Assembly (NCBI RefSeq): GCF_025165795.1
Contig: NZ_JAJAGO010000007.1
Coordinates: 333,034-397,033, forward strand
Length of the DNA: 64,000 nucleotides
Direction of reading: 5' to 3'
Origin: Streptomyces gossypii
GTDB lineage: Bacteria > Actinomycetota > Actinomycetes > Streptomycetales > Streptomycetaceae
Part shown: in pieces, positions 42,343 through 50,883 of the stretch
Position numbering within the stretch: position 1 is the first letter of the stretch
How the letters are laid out: the number at the start of each line of letters is the position of its first letter
The notes under the pieces: model-generated
Databases searched by the model: none
Told to the model about the DNA's origin: nothing
What the model saw: the letters and a program-made list of their open reading frames with translations, nothing else
Program-made: the position numbers and the translations under genes

Positions 42343-43332
42343 ATGCGTAGACGCGTTCTTGTCACAGGTGGCGCCGGATTCATCGGGTCGCATCTCTGCG
42401 AACGGTTACTCGACGACGGCCACGAAGTCGTCTGCATGGACAATCTCTTCACCGGGCAGCGCCGCAACATCAGCCATCTGCTCGAGAGTCCCCGCTTCGA
42501 GTTCACGCGGCACGACGTCGCCGAGCCCTTTCACGTCGAGGTCGACCAGATCTACCATCTCGCCTGCCCGGCTTCCCCCACCCACTACCAGCGGAACCCG
42601 GTACGCACCATCCGCATCAGCGTGCAGGGCACACTGAACACCCTCGAGCTGGCGCGCGAAACCGGTGCCCGGCTGTTCGTCGCCTCCACCTCCGAGGTGT
42701 ACGGCGACCCCGAGGTGCATCCCCAGCCCGAGGGATATTGGGGGCATGTCAATCCAGTCGGCATCCGGGCCTGCTACGACGAGGGGAAGCGCTGTGCGGA
42801 GGCCCTCGCGGTGAGCTTCGCACGGCAGTACGGCGTGGAGATCCGGCTCGGGCGGATCTTCAACACCTACGGGCCGCGTATGCAGGAGAACGACGGGAGG
42901 GTGGTGTCGAACTTCACCGTGCAGGCGCTGCGCGGCGAGCCCCTCACCGTCTACGGAGACGGCAGCCAGACACGGTCCCTGTGCTATGTCGACGACCTCG
43001 TCGACGCCATCGTCCGCTTCATGCGCACCGAGACCGACGCCGAGCCGGTGAACCTGGGCAACCCACAGGAGACGACAGTCGAGCAGATCGCCCGCGAGAT
43101 CAGGCGGCTGGCCGGCTCGTCGTCCGAACTGGTCTTCCGGCCGCTCCCCGAGGACGATCCGACCCGCCGCCGCCCCGACATATCCCGGGCGGGCGCACTG
43201 TTCGGCTGGGAGCCGAAGATCGATCTGGAGGACGGGCTGCGCCGTACGATCGCAGAGTTCTCCAGCAGGACGGCCCGGGAGGAGGCGTCGCCGGGCGCCG
43301 GGCCCCTCGCGGTGCCGCAGAGGGCCTCCTGA
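42343..43332 (+). CDS. UDP-xylose synthase (UDP-glucuronate decarboxylase)
   Basis: This 329-residue extended SDR has VLVTGGAGFIGSHLCERLLD, YHLACPASPTHYQRNPVRTI, STSEVYGDPEVHPQPEGYW, then RACYDEGKRCAEALAV with Tyr and Lys, and IRLGRIFNTYGPRMQENDGR, VVSNFTVQALRGEPLTVYGD. The run GDPEVHPQxExYWGxVNP(I/V)G is diagnostic for UXS and separates it from dTDP-glucose dehydratases. It converts UDP-glucuronate to UDP-xylose with bound NAD. The GAAAGG ahead of ATG 42343 supports the start. Together with the UGD at the end of the cassette it supplies UDP-pentose. Confidence 0.93.
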   Translation: MRRRVLVTGGAGFIGSHLCERLLDDGHEVVCMDNLFTGQRRNISHLLESPRFEFTRHDVAEPFHVEVDQIYHLACPASPTHYQRNPVRTIRISVQGTLNTLELARETGARLFVASTSEVYGDPEVHPQPEGYWGHVNPVGIRACYDEGKRCAEALAVSFARQYGVEIRLGRIFNTYGPRMQENDGRVVSNFTVQALRGEPLTVYGDGSQTRSLCYVDDLVDAIVRFMRTETDAEPVNLGNPQETTVEQIAREIRRLAGSSSELVFRPLPEDDPTRRRPDISRAGALFGWEPKIDLEDGLRRTIAEFSSRTAREEASPGAGPLAVPQRAS

Positions 43333-44564
43333 TGGCGGAGACGACGCGCCCCGGGACGGCGTCGCACTTCGTCGCGGACCGCCTGCGCGGGCTGGCCCAG
43401 TCGGACATCCGGCGGATGAGCCGGGAGAGCGACCGGGCCGGGGCCATCAACCTCGGGCAGGGGATCTGCGACCTGCCGACCCCTCCGGTCGTCGCCGGGG
43501 CGGCCAGGGCGGCGATCGACGCCGACGAGAGCACCTACACCTACACCGAGGGGCATCTCGCGCTGCGCCGGGCGATCGCGGAGAAGCTGGCGCGGGACAA
43601 CTGCCTCCAGGCCGATCCCGGCGGTGAGGTCGTGGTCACCGTGGGCGCGACCGGTGCGTACGCCGCGGCCGTCAACGCGCTGCTCAATCCCGGTGACGGC
43701 ATCCTGATCATGGAGCCGTACTACGGCTATCACGTCAACGGCGCGGTGATCGCCGGGCTGGAGCCGCAGTTCCTCACCCTCGCGCCACCGCGGTTCACAC
43801 TCTCCGAGGAGGCGCTGCGGGCCGCACTGCGCCCCAACACCCGGGCCCTCGTGGTGTGCACTCCGTCGAACCCCAGCGGCAAGATGTTCAGCCGGGCCGA
43901 ACTGGAGGCGGTCGCGCGGGTCGCGCACGACCAGGATCTGCTCGTCATCAGCGACGAGATCTACGAGTACATCCGCTACGACGGCCGGCAGCACCTCTCC
44001 CCCGCCACGGTGGGAGACCTGTGGAACCGCTCGGTCACCATCATGGGGCTGTCCAAGACGTTCAGCATCACGGGATGGCGGCTCGGCTACGCGGTGGCAC
44101 CCGAGCCGTTGTCACGGGCGATAGCCCTTGTCAACGACCTGTACTACGTGTGCGCGCCCAATCCCCTCCAGCACGGCGTGCTGGCCGGATTCGCCCTGCC
44201 ACCCTCCTACTTCAGCGGGATGGCGTCGGCCTACCACCGCAAACGCGACCAGTTGTGCGACGCGCTGTCCGCGGCAGGCATGTCCCCCATCATCCCGGAC
44301 GGGGCGTACTACGTGCTCGCCGACGTCTCCGACTGGGGATTCCAGACCGCTCGCGGCGCGGCGATGGGGCTCCTGGAACACGGGGGTGTCGCGTCGGTGC
44401 CGGGGAGCGCCTTCTACCAGGGTGCGAACGGCGAGGGCCTGCTGCGGTTCTGCTTCGCCAAGGAGGACGCGGTCATCGAGGAGGCGTGCCGGCGGATCCG
44501 CCGCTTCCGCCCCCGCGATGCCCTGGCGACGGCGGGGAAGAGCGGGCAGCAGGCACCAGCATGA
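43332..44564 (+). CDS. Class I/II PLP aminotransferase
   Basis: This 410-residue fold-type I enzyme has INLGQGICDLPTPP, VTVGATGAYAAAVNALLNPG, CTPSNPSGKMFSRAELEAVA, VISDEIYEYIRYDG, the Lys-bearing MGLSKTFSITGWRLGYAVAP and LLRFCFAKED near the end. The pattern is that of aspartate-type aminotransferases acting on amino acids or ketoacids, not the DegT/ArnB type that acts on sugars. The substrate is unknown. The ATG overlaps the UXS stop (TGATG), so the two are co-translated. Confidence 0.88.
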   Translation: MAETTRPGTASHFVADRLRGLAQSDIRRMSRESDRAGAINLGQGICDLPTPPVVAGAARAAIDADESTYTYTEGHLALRRAIAEKLARDNCLQADPGGEVVVTVGATGAYAAAVNALLNPGDGILIMEPYYGYHVNGAVIAGLEPQFLTLAPPRFTLSEEALRAALRPNTRALVVCTPSNPSGKMFSRAELEAVARVAHDQDLLVISDEIYEYIRYDGRQHLSPATVGDLWNRSVTIMGLSKTFSITGWRLGYAVAPEPLSRAIALVNDLYYVCAPNPLQHGVLAGFALPPSYFSGMASAYHRKRDQLCDALSAAGMSPIIPDGAYYVLADVSDWGFQTARGAAMGLLEHGGVASVPGSAFYQGANGEGLLRFCFAKEDAVIEEACRRIRRFRPRDALATAGKSGQQAPA

Positions 44565-45499
44565 CGACCTCACGCCAAGGAGTGCTGTTCGGGCTCGGTG
44601 CCTACACCCTGTGGGGTCTGTTCCCGCTGTACTTCCGGCTTCTGGAGAGTGCCAGCGCGCTGGAGATCCTGCTGCACCGGCTCATGTGGACGCTGCCGCT
44701 CTGTGTGCTGGTCATCGCGGCCACCGGCGCCGTCCGCCGGCTGCGCACGGTGCTCCGCGACCGGCGGCGGGTGGCGTCGCTGGCAGGAGCGGCCACGGTG
44801 CTCGCGGTGAACTCGGGCTGCTATGTCTACGCCGTGAACTCCGGCCATGTCATCGAGGCGGCCCTGGGGTACTTCATCAACCCGCTGGTGACCGTGGCGC
44901 TCGCCGTGCTCATCCTGCGCGAACGGCTGCGCCCGCTGCAGTGGACGGCGGTCGCCATGGGGGCGCTGGCCGTGGTCGTCCTCACCGTCGACTACGGGCG
45001 TCCACCATGGATCGCGCTGGTCCTCGCCACCTCGTTCGCCCTCTACGGACTGATCAAGAAGCAGGTGGGCGGAGATGTCGGGGCGATAGTGGGCCTGACG
45101 ACCGAGTCGCTCACCCTCGCCCCGGTGGCCGCGGGCGGCCTGGCCGTCTATGTGGCCACCGGAAACGGGACGTTCACCGACGACGCGCCCTGGCATGCGG
45201 TGCTGCTCGCCGTGGGCGGGGTGACCGTCGCGACTCCCCTGCTGCTGTTCGCGGCCGCCGCCCGGCGGCTCCCGCTCACCACCATCGGGCTGCTGCAGTA
45301 CCTGACGCCCATTCTGCAACTGCTGATCGGGGTCCTGCTGTTCCACGAGTCGATGCCCGCCTCGCGCTGGATCGGATTCGTGCTGATCTGGACCGCGCTG
45401 ACACTGCTCAGCGCGGACGGGCTGCGCCGCAGGTCCCGGGAGAAGACGGCTGCCGTGGTCCCACCCGTGCGGAGCCGTCTCGATCAGGGGGTCAGGTGA
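44561..45499 (+). CDS. rarD: RarD-type EamA/DMT permease
   Basis: This 312-residue protein has about ten transmembrane segments and the RarD opening GVLFGLGAYTLWGLFPLYFR, with VLAVNSGCYVYAVNSGHVIEA, LGYFINPLVTVALAVLILRE and LTTIGLLQYLTPILQLLIGV. RarD proteins were named for chloramphenicol sensitivity and are thought to move small metabolites. Here it overlaps the aminotransferase stop by four bases, so it may export the cassette product or import a precursor. The membrane topology is inferred from hydrophobicity. Confidence 0.87.
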   Translation: MTTSRQGVLFGLGAYTLWGLFPLYFRLLESASALEILLHRLMWTLPLCVLVIAATGAVRRLRTVLRDRRRVASLAGAATVLAVNSGCYVYAVNSGHVIEAALGYFINPLVTVALAVLILRERLRPLQWTAVAMGALAVVVLTVDYGRPPWIALVLATSFALYGLIKKQVGGDVGAIVGLTTESLTLAPVAAGGLAVYVATGNGTFTDDAPWHAVLLAVGGVTVATPLLLFAAAARRLPLTTIGLLQYLTPILQLLIGVLLFHESMPASRWIGFVLIWTALTLLSADGLRRRSREKTAAVVPPVRSRLDQGVR

Positions 45500-45635
45500 C
45501 GCGTCCGTAGCCCGTCCCGGGCGAACTCCCACCGTCACCGTCAGGAACAGCGGCGACCGCACCACCTCCACCACCAGGAGGGCAGCGACACGAGTGCCCC
45601 ACACCAGGCAGGGCCATGAGTTCGAGGAGTCCCCC

Positions 45636-47015
45636 GTGAGGAACGAGACCGAAGCAGGCGTCCCGGCGCCGCCATCACCCCATGACCGCCGTATCTCGGT
45701 GATCGGCACCGGATATCTGGGAACCACCCACGCGGTCTGCATGGCCGCCCTCGGGTTCGAGACGCTGGGCATGGACGTGGACGCCGAGAAGGCCGCGTCC
45801 CTCTCGGCGGGCCGCCTCCCGTTCCACGAACCCGGGCTCGAATCGCTCCTGCGCGATCAACTCGCCTCGGGGCGCCTGCGGTTCACCACCTCGTACGAGG
45901 AGGTGGCGGCCTTCGCCGAGGTGCACTTCTCGTGCGTGGGGACTCCGCAGCGCACCGACGGACCGGGTGCCGACCTGCGTTACACGGAAGCGGTCGTGGA
46001 AGGGCTCGGCCCGCATCTGTCCCGACCGTGTCTGCTGGTGGGCAAGTCCACCGTTCCGGTGGGCACGGCCGAGCGGCTGGCGGCCCGGCTGGCGGAGCTG
46101 GCCCCGGCGGGGCGGGACGCCGAGGTGGCCTGGAATCCGGAGTTCCTGCGCGAGGGGTTCGCGGTGCGCGACACCCTGCGGCCGGACCGGCTGGTCCTCG
46201 GTGTCGCCTCGGACCGGGCGGAGCGGCTGCTGCGCGAGGTCTACGCACCCCTGCTGGAACCGGCGGACGGCCCCGCAGCGGTGCCCCTGGTGGTCACCGA
46301 CCTCGCCACCGCGGAGCTGGTCAAGGTCGCGGCGAACTCCTTCCTCGCCACGAAGATCTCCTTCATCAACGCCATGGCCGAAGTGTGCGAGGTGGCGGGA
46401 GCGGACGTACAGCAGCTGGCGGAGGCACTCTCGTACGACCCGCGGATCGGCGGCCGGTTCCTGCGTTCGGGGGTCGGCTTCGGCGGGGGCTGTCTGCCCA
46501 AGGACATCCGCGCGTTCATGGCACGGGCCGAGGAGCTGGGCGTCAGCCCGGCCGTACGGTTCCTGCGGGAGGTGGACGAGATCAATCTGCGGCGGCGTGC
46601 CGCGGTGGTCGACCTGGCCAGGCGGTTCGGCGGCGGGACGTTCCACGGGCGGCGGATCACGGTGCTGGGAGCGGCCTTCAAGCCCGACTCCGACGACGTA
46701 CGCGACTCGCCGGCGCTCGCGGTGGCCGAGCGGATACGGCAACAGGGGGCCGAGGTGACCGTCTACGACCCGAAGGCGACCGACAACGCCCGCAAGTCCT
46801 TCCCGGCGCTGGCCTTCGCCGAGTCGGTCACCAAGGCCGCCTGCGGAGCCCATGTGCTGCTGCATCTCACCGAGTGGCCAGAATTCGGGGACATCGATCC
46901 CGTGGAGCTGAGCGGGACGGTGGCACGGCGTCGGATCATCGACGGCCGCAACACCCTGGACGCCTCCCGATGGCGTGCGGCCGGCTGGGAGTTCCGGGCG
47001 CTCGGCCGTCCGTAG
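45636..47015 (+). CDS. ugd: UDP-glucose 6-dehydrogenase
   Basis: This 459-residue enzyme makes UDP-glucuronate, the substrate of the upstream UXS. Motifs: ISVIGTGYLGTTHAVCMAAL, GKSTVPVGTAERLA, NPEFLREGFAVRDTLRPDRL, ATAELVKVAANSFLATKISF, the catalytic Cys in SGVGFGGGCLPKDIRAF and LGAAFKPDSDDVRDSPAL. The start is the GTG at 45636, preceded by GAGGAGT; a longer frame from 45594 is possible. It is separated from rarD by 136 bases, so it could have its own promoter. No capsule or teichuronic genes are near, so a role in the cassette is likely but not proven. Confidence 0.93.
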   Translation: MRNETEAGVPAPPSPHDRRISVIGTGYLGTTHAVCMAALGFETLGMDVDAEKAASLSAGRLPFHEPGLESLLRDQLASGRLRFTTSYEEVAAFAEVHFSCVGTPQRTDGPGADLRYTEAVVEGLGPHLSRPCLLVGKSTVPVGTAERLAARLAELAPAGRDAEVAWNPEFLREGFAVRDTLRPDRLVLGVASDRAERLLREVYAPLLEPADGPAAVPLVVTDLATAELVKVAANSFLATKISFINAMAEVCEVAGADVQQLAEALSYDPRIGGRFLRSGVGFGGGCLPKDIRAFMARAEELGVSPAVRFLREVDEINLRRRAAVVDLARRFGGGTFHGRRITVLGAAFKPDSDDVRDSPALAVAERIRQQGAEVTVYDPKATDNARKSFPALAFAESVTKAACGAHVLLHLTEWPEFGDIDPVELSGTVARRRIIDGRNTLDASRWRAAGWEFRALGRP

Positions 47016-47059
47016 AACGCCCGGCGACGGCATGGCGGTTCGCCGGCGGGACAGCCCTT

Positions 47060-47226
47060 AGAGCCCCTGACAGAATGGGCGGTCGGCTTGCGACGCCTGG
47101 CACGCGCGCTCGCCGCGTTGTCGGAGTCGTCCATGTACGCCCAGTACGAGGACGATCCTCCGCCTTGCGAGCGCACGCACCAGACGCCGCAAGCTGATCG
47201 GCCGCCCATTCTGTGAGGGGCTCTTA
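47060..47226. repeat. Palindromic element B (about 167 bp)
   Basis: Nearly the whole element reads as an imperfect palindrome: AGAGCCCCTGACAGAATGGG at the left pairs with CCCATTCTGTGAGGGGCTCT at the right, and the complementarity continues through GCTTGCG and CGCGCTCGC. The core (about 47129-47202) is closely related to that of element A at 8405-8567, for example TACGCCCAGTA and CCTCCGCCTTGCG in both. Its right end supplies the TAA stop of the convergent M20 gene. Just left of it is CGGGACAGCCCT, identical to the end of element A. Acts as a bidirectional terminator or is a mobile palindrome. Confidence 0.75.
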
Positions 47227-49482
47227 GACGCGCAGCCGCGCGAGGAGTTGGTAGAGCGTCTCGGTGCCCTGCCGCAGGGCGGCGGCGCCGATGTGCTCGT
47301 CCGTGCCGTGCATGCGCTTGAGCATGTCCCGGGTGACCGCGAACGGGTAAATGCCGTACACCGGGATGCCACGCTGGCGGAACGGCACCGCGCTCGTCAC
47401 GGCCTCGAACTGGCACGCTGACGCCCGTACGCCCGGGTGGCTCTGCCGTACGGCCTCCTCCCAGGCGCGGAAGACGTCCGTGTCGGTGCTGGAGTCCGGA
47501 ATGGACAGGTACTGGCGCGCCCGGTCCAGCGTTTGCTGCTCGGTCTCTCCCGGGCTGCCGACCACCTGCAAGGTGGCCCCTTCCCCGAGGAGTGTGCGCA
47601 GCTCGGCGACGACACGGCCGGGGTCGTCGCCGCCCCCCGGCAGGAACGCGACCCGGAAGTCGGCGGTGGCGGTTCCCGGCACGATGCTGACGTAGTAACC
47701 CGCGCTGGTCGCGGTGAAGGCGGCCGTGGTCCGCAGCATGGCGTTGTGCAGTTCCGGGGTCTCGCTGAGCCGGACCACCTCCTCGCCCGCCCGGTCCCGG
47801 GCCGCCTGGGTCCGGGCGTCGAGCATCCGGCGGACGGCCGCTGCGAGGACCGGGTCGGTGGTGGCCCGGGCGAGTTCGGTGAAGTACCGGCGCGACAGCG
47901 CGTTGGGGCGGATGTGCGCGCGCCACTCGCCCAGCCGCTCCAGCATCCGGCCCAGCCGGATGACCGCCTGCCCGGCGAACGGCTTGGAGGTGTGTGTGGC
48001 GTACGAGGTGGTCTCCAGCCGCAGCGGCATGAAGCGCCGGTCGTTGCACGTGAGCGTGGCGACCATGGGGGTGGTGCCGTCACGCTGGTTGAGCAGCCAG
48101 CCGCCCTCCGTGAGGACCACACCGGGATCGACCTTGTCCGGGTGCTCGTCGAGGAACCAGCGCACCCCGTGGGGCCCCTGCTCCTCGTCGCAGTCGGACC
48201 AGAAGACGATGTCGCGGTCGAAGCGCGCACCTTCCCGCACATGGCGCAGCAGGGCTGCCACGAAGGCGGCGTTGACCCCCTTCATGTCGAGCGCGCCCCG
48301 GCCGTACAGTCTTCCGTCCTCGATGTGCCCGGCAAAGGGCTCGACGGTCCAGGTGTCCCCCGTGGCGGGAACCACGTCACTGTGGCCGAGGAACAGCAGC
48401 GGCTTCTTCCCTGCGGGCTTGCTGCCTGGGACGCGCGCGAAGAAGTGGACGTTGTCCTTCTTCGGCGTCGGCACCATCTCGGTGGGCACCCCGGCTGCCT
48501 CGAAGAGGCCCTGGAGCATGCGGGCGTGCGGCAGGGTGACCGCTCCGTCACCGGGATTGCTGGTGTTCTGCCGGATCATCGCGACGGCGAGCGCCACGGG
48601 ATCGGTGGGATCACCGTCGAAGGAGTCCCCGGCACGGCCCTCGGCAGCGGGCGCGGCAGCGGCACTCGGACGGGGCGCGGCCGCCGCTTCGGCGGCCGGG
48701 GACAGCACAGCGCCCGTGACCGCCGTGGCCCCGGCGCCGAGCACCGCGCGACGGCTCGGGCGGGCCCCGCGGGCGGGCGCGGGGGTGGAACCGTCCGCGG
48801 GGCGGTCGCCGGCGGGGCGGTCGTCCAGGCACGCCGAGAGGACCGCCGCGGGACACTCCAGATGGACGTCGTGTCCCCCCTCGACACCGATCGCGGCACG
48901 GTCGCCGGTGCTCCAGCCGGTCCATCTGCGTGCCACTGCCAGCGGCACGCGCGCGTCGCCGGTGGCCCACACCGCGCGCAGGCCGACCGCGAGCGCGGGT
49001 GACCGGCGGCCGTCGTAGCTGTCGGCCAGACGCAGGTCCGCGTGGAGCGGGGACGGCGGCACGTCCTCCGGGCCGGGCCCGGCCGGGGCTTCCGGGACGG
49101 CGGCGCCGTGGAAGTCTCCGGGCGCCCGCCCGGCCACCGCACCCAGCCGGGCTACCGGCACTCCGGCGTCCAGCAGGCGGCGGCACGTCTCGTACGCCGC
49201 CAACGCCCCCAGACCGACACCGATCAGGACCAGCCGCCGTCCCGCGGCGACCGCGCGGATGCCGGTGGCCACGGCATCCGCGTACCGCGCCAGGTCGGTG
49301 ACGGGTGGTTCGTCCGTCCGGGAGCCCCGGCCGGGCGGCATGACCAGGGCGAGCGCGGTGCCCTCGGGAAGGGCCCCGTGCCAGCCGGCGAAGGCCGAGT
49401 CGTCGGCACCGGCGGGTGGAAAGCAGACGGCGAGGGTGTCGGCCCCCTCCGCGTCGTGGACCTTCAGCCAGGCGACGCTCAT
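47224..49482 (-). CDS. Fusion: degenerate thioesterase domain, internal Tat-like segment, M20 peptidase
   Basis: This 752-residue protein has three parts. Residues 1-220 look like a type II thioesterase (FPPAGADDSAFAGWHGAL, MPPGRGSRTDEPPVTDLA, Asp in ATGDARVPLA, His in GVEGGHDVHL), but the nucleophile elbow reads LIGVGLGALAAYE, so Ser is Gly90. Residues 221-275 are Pro/Ala-rich with PSRRAVLGAGATAVTGAVL, a Tat-like signal inside the protein. Residues about 290-752 are an M20 peptidase: FLGHSDVVPATGDTW, GRGALDMKGVNAAF, SDCDEEQGPHG and HGTDEHIG. AAGGAGG supports ATG 49482. The stop lies in palindromic element B. Confidence 0.85.
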   Translation of the reverse strand: MSVAWLKVHDAEGADTLAVCFPPAGADDSAFAGWHGALPEGTALALVMPPGRGSRTDEPPVTDLARYADAVATGIRAVAAGRRLVLIGVGLGALAAYETCRRLLDAGVPVARLGAVAGRAPGDFHGAAVPEAPAGPGPEDVPPSPLHADLRLADSYDGRRSPALAVGLRAVWATGDARVPLAVARRWTGWSTGDRAAIGVEGGHDVHLECPAAVLSACLDDRPAGDRPADGSTPAPARGARPSRRAVLGAGATAVTGAVLSPAAEAAAAPRPSAAAAPAAEGRAGDSFDGDPTDPVALAVAMIRQNTSNPGDGAVTLPHARMLQGLFEAAGVPTEMVPTPKKDNVHFFARVPGSKPAGKKPLLFLGHSDVVPATGDTWTVEPFAGHIEDGRLYGRGALDMKGVNAAFVAALLRHVREGARFDRDIVFWSDCDEEQGPHGVRWFLDEHPDKVDPGVVLTEGGWLLNQRDGTTPMVATLTCNDRRFMPLRLETTSYATHTSKPFAGQAVIRLGRMLERLGEWRAHIRPNALSRRYFTELARATTDPVLAAAVRRMLDARTQAARDRAGEEVVRLSETPELHNAMLRTTAAFTATSAGYYVSIVPGTATADFRVAFLPGGGDDPGRVVAELRTLLGEGATLQVVGSPGETEQQTLDRARQYLSIPDSSTDTDVFRAWEEAVRQSHPGVRASACQFEAVTSAVPFRQRGIPVYGIYPFAVTRDMLKRMHGTDEHIGAAALRQGTETLYQLLARLRV

Positions 49483-49826
49483 AGCTGTTCCTCCTTCGGC
49501 GCCTCTCGGCACGGTGCCGCGATCACTCCGTGGAGAGGTCTTCGGGACGTCCGGGGGGGAGCGGGTACCGCTGGACCGGGCGTCGTGTCCCGCCGGTTCA
49601 GCGTCGTGGTGCCGTGTCTGCGTGCCGTGTCTGCGCGTCGTGCAGGTCGGAAGAGCCGCCGTGCGGAGGGGTCCGTCGATCCGCCGGGACGCCGCTTCTC
49701 CGCTCGTGGACACCCGGCTGTGCGGTCCTGCCGAGTCACGGCCTCAGCGAGTCGCGACCCCGGCCAGGAAACGTAGCAGAGCGCCGGATCGGCCACCATA
49801 CCGCCGTCGGCTGCGGCCGGCCCCGC
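49483..49826. other. 344-base intergenic region
   Basis: This lies upstream of the M20 fusion and downstream of udh, both on the minus strand. It should contain the M20 promoter. No gene, palindrome or repeat was recognised. Confidence 0.6.
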
Positions 49827-50645
49827 TCAGCTCGCCGGGCGCGGCCAGAGCGGCGGGTCCGTCACGAAGTGGCCGCCCAGGCGGGTGTGCGCCGGGTCGT
49901 CCGGGCGCAGTTCGCCCTGTTCGGCGATCAGCCGCTCCGCGTACGGCTCCGAGTCGTCCTGCGGCTCGTATCCCAGGGACCGTGCGGTCGTCAGGTCCCA
50001 CCACAGGCGGGTGTTGGCGGAGGAGCCGTAGACGACGGTGTGCCCCACGTCCCGCGCGGTGAGTGCCGCGTGGAGGAGCCGGGCTCCGTCTCCAGGGCTC
50101 ATCCACAGGGACAGCATCCGCACCGATGTCGGCTCCGGGAAGCAGGAGCCGATGCGGACGGAGACGGTCTCCATGCCGTGCCGGTCCCAGTACAGCTGGG
50201 CGAGATCCTCACCGAAGGACTTGGAGAGGCCGTAGAAGGTGTCGGGGCGGTGCGGAGCGCCGTCGGGGAGGAGCGGGTCGCCCGGGAGCGGGCGCGGGGT
50301 GAAGCCGATCGCGTGGTTGGAGGAGGCGAAGACGATCCGCCGCACACCTTCCTCGCGCGCCGCCTCGTAGAGGTTGTACGTGCCCTCGATGTTGGCCCGC
50401 AGGATCATGTCGAACGGGGCTTCCAGGGAGATGCCCGCGAGATGGATCACCGCGTCGACCCCGCGCACGGCCTCCCGCAGCGCCTCACGGTCGCCGAGGT
50501 CGGCGGTGATCGCGTCCGGTTCGTCCTCCATGGGGGTGACGTCGAGGAGGCGCAGCTCGTATCCGTAAGCGGGCAGCAGTTCCCGCATGAGGGTGCCGAG
50601 TCCGCCGGCGGCGCCGGTGAGCAGGACGGTGCGGGGTGCGGGCAT
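49827..50645 (-). CDS. udh: Uronate dehydrogenase
   Basis: This 272-residue NAD-dependent SDR oxidises galacturonate or glucuronate to the aldarolactone. It matches Agrobacterium Udh by eye: LLTGAAGGLGTLMRELL, VIHLAGISLEAPFDMILRAN, GTYNLYEAAREEGVRRIVFA, SSNHAIGFTP, the FYGLSKSFGEDLAQLYWDRH catalytic Tyr-x3-Lys, and VRIGSCFPEP then WWDLTTARSLGY. It is divergent from the gene at 50884, and the downstream enzymes for the same route (IlvD/Edd dehydratase and KdgD) lie about 3 kb away on the plus strand. Confidence 0.9.
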   Translation of the reverse strand: MPAPRTVLLTGAAGGLGTLMRELLPAYGYELRLLDVTPMEDEPDAITADLGDREALREAVRGVDAVIHLAGISLEAPFDMILRANIEGTYNLYEAAREEGVRRIVFASSNHAIGFTPRPLPGDPLLPDGAPHRPDTFYGLSKSFGEDLAQLYWDRHGMETVSVRIGSCFPEPTSVRMLSLWMSPGDGARLLHAALTARDVGHTVVYGSSANTRLWWDLTTARSLGYEPQDDSEPYAERLIAEQGELRPDDPAHTRLGGHFVTDPPLWPRPAS

Positions 50646-50883
50646 GCGAGTCTCCTCGGGCGAGTGCTGATGCGGTGTCGGACGCTGGTGCGGCTGCGGC
50701 TGCGGGTGCGACTACGGCTACGAACGCGAGGGCGGGTGCGCGGACCGGCCTTGCGACCTGGTGCGTGTACGGCGGGCCCGCGCGGGACGCGCCACTTGTT
50801 GCCGCCTGCCGTCGCGGCTCTGGTCACGGCCGTTGGGCGCTGATCATACTTTGGGCCCGAACTGTAGCCCCCAGGGAGCGATC

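Noticed and set aside
43332..44564. Sugar aminotransferase (ArnB/DegT type) for the UDP-pentose
   Set aside because: Its motifs belong to the aspartate aminotransferase class; the DegT signature is absent.
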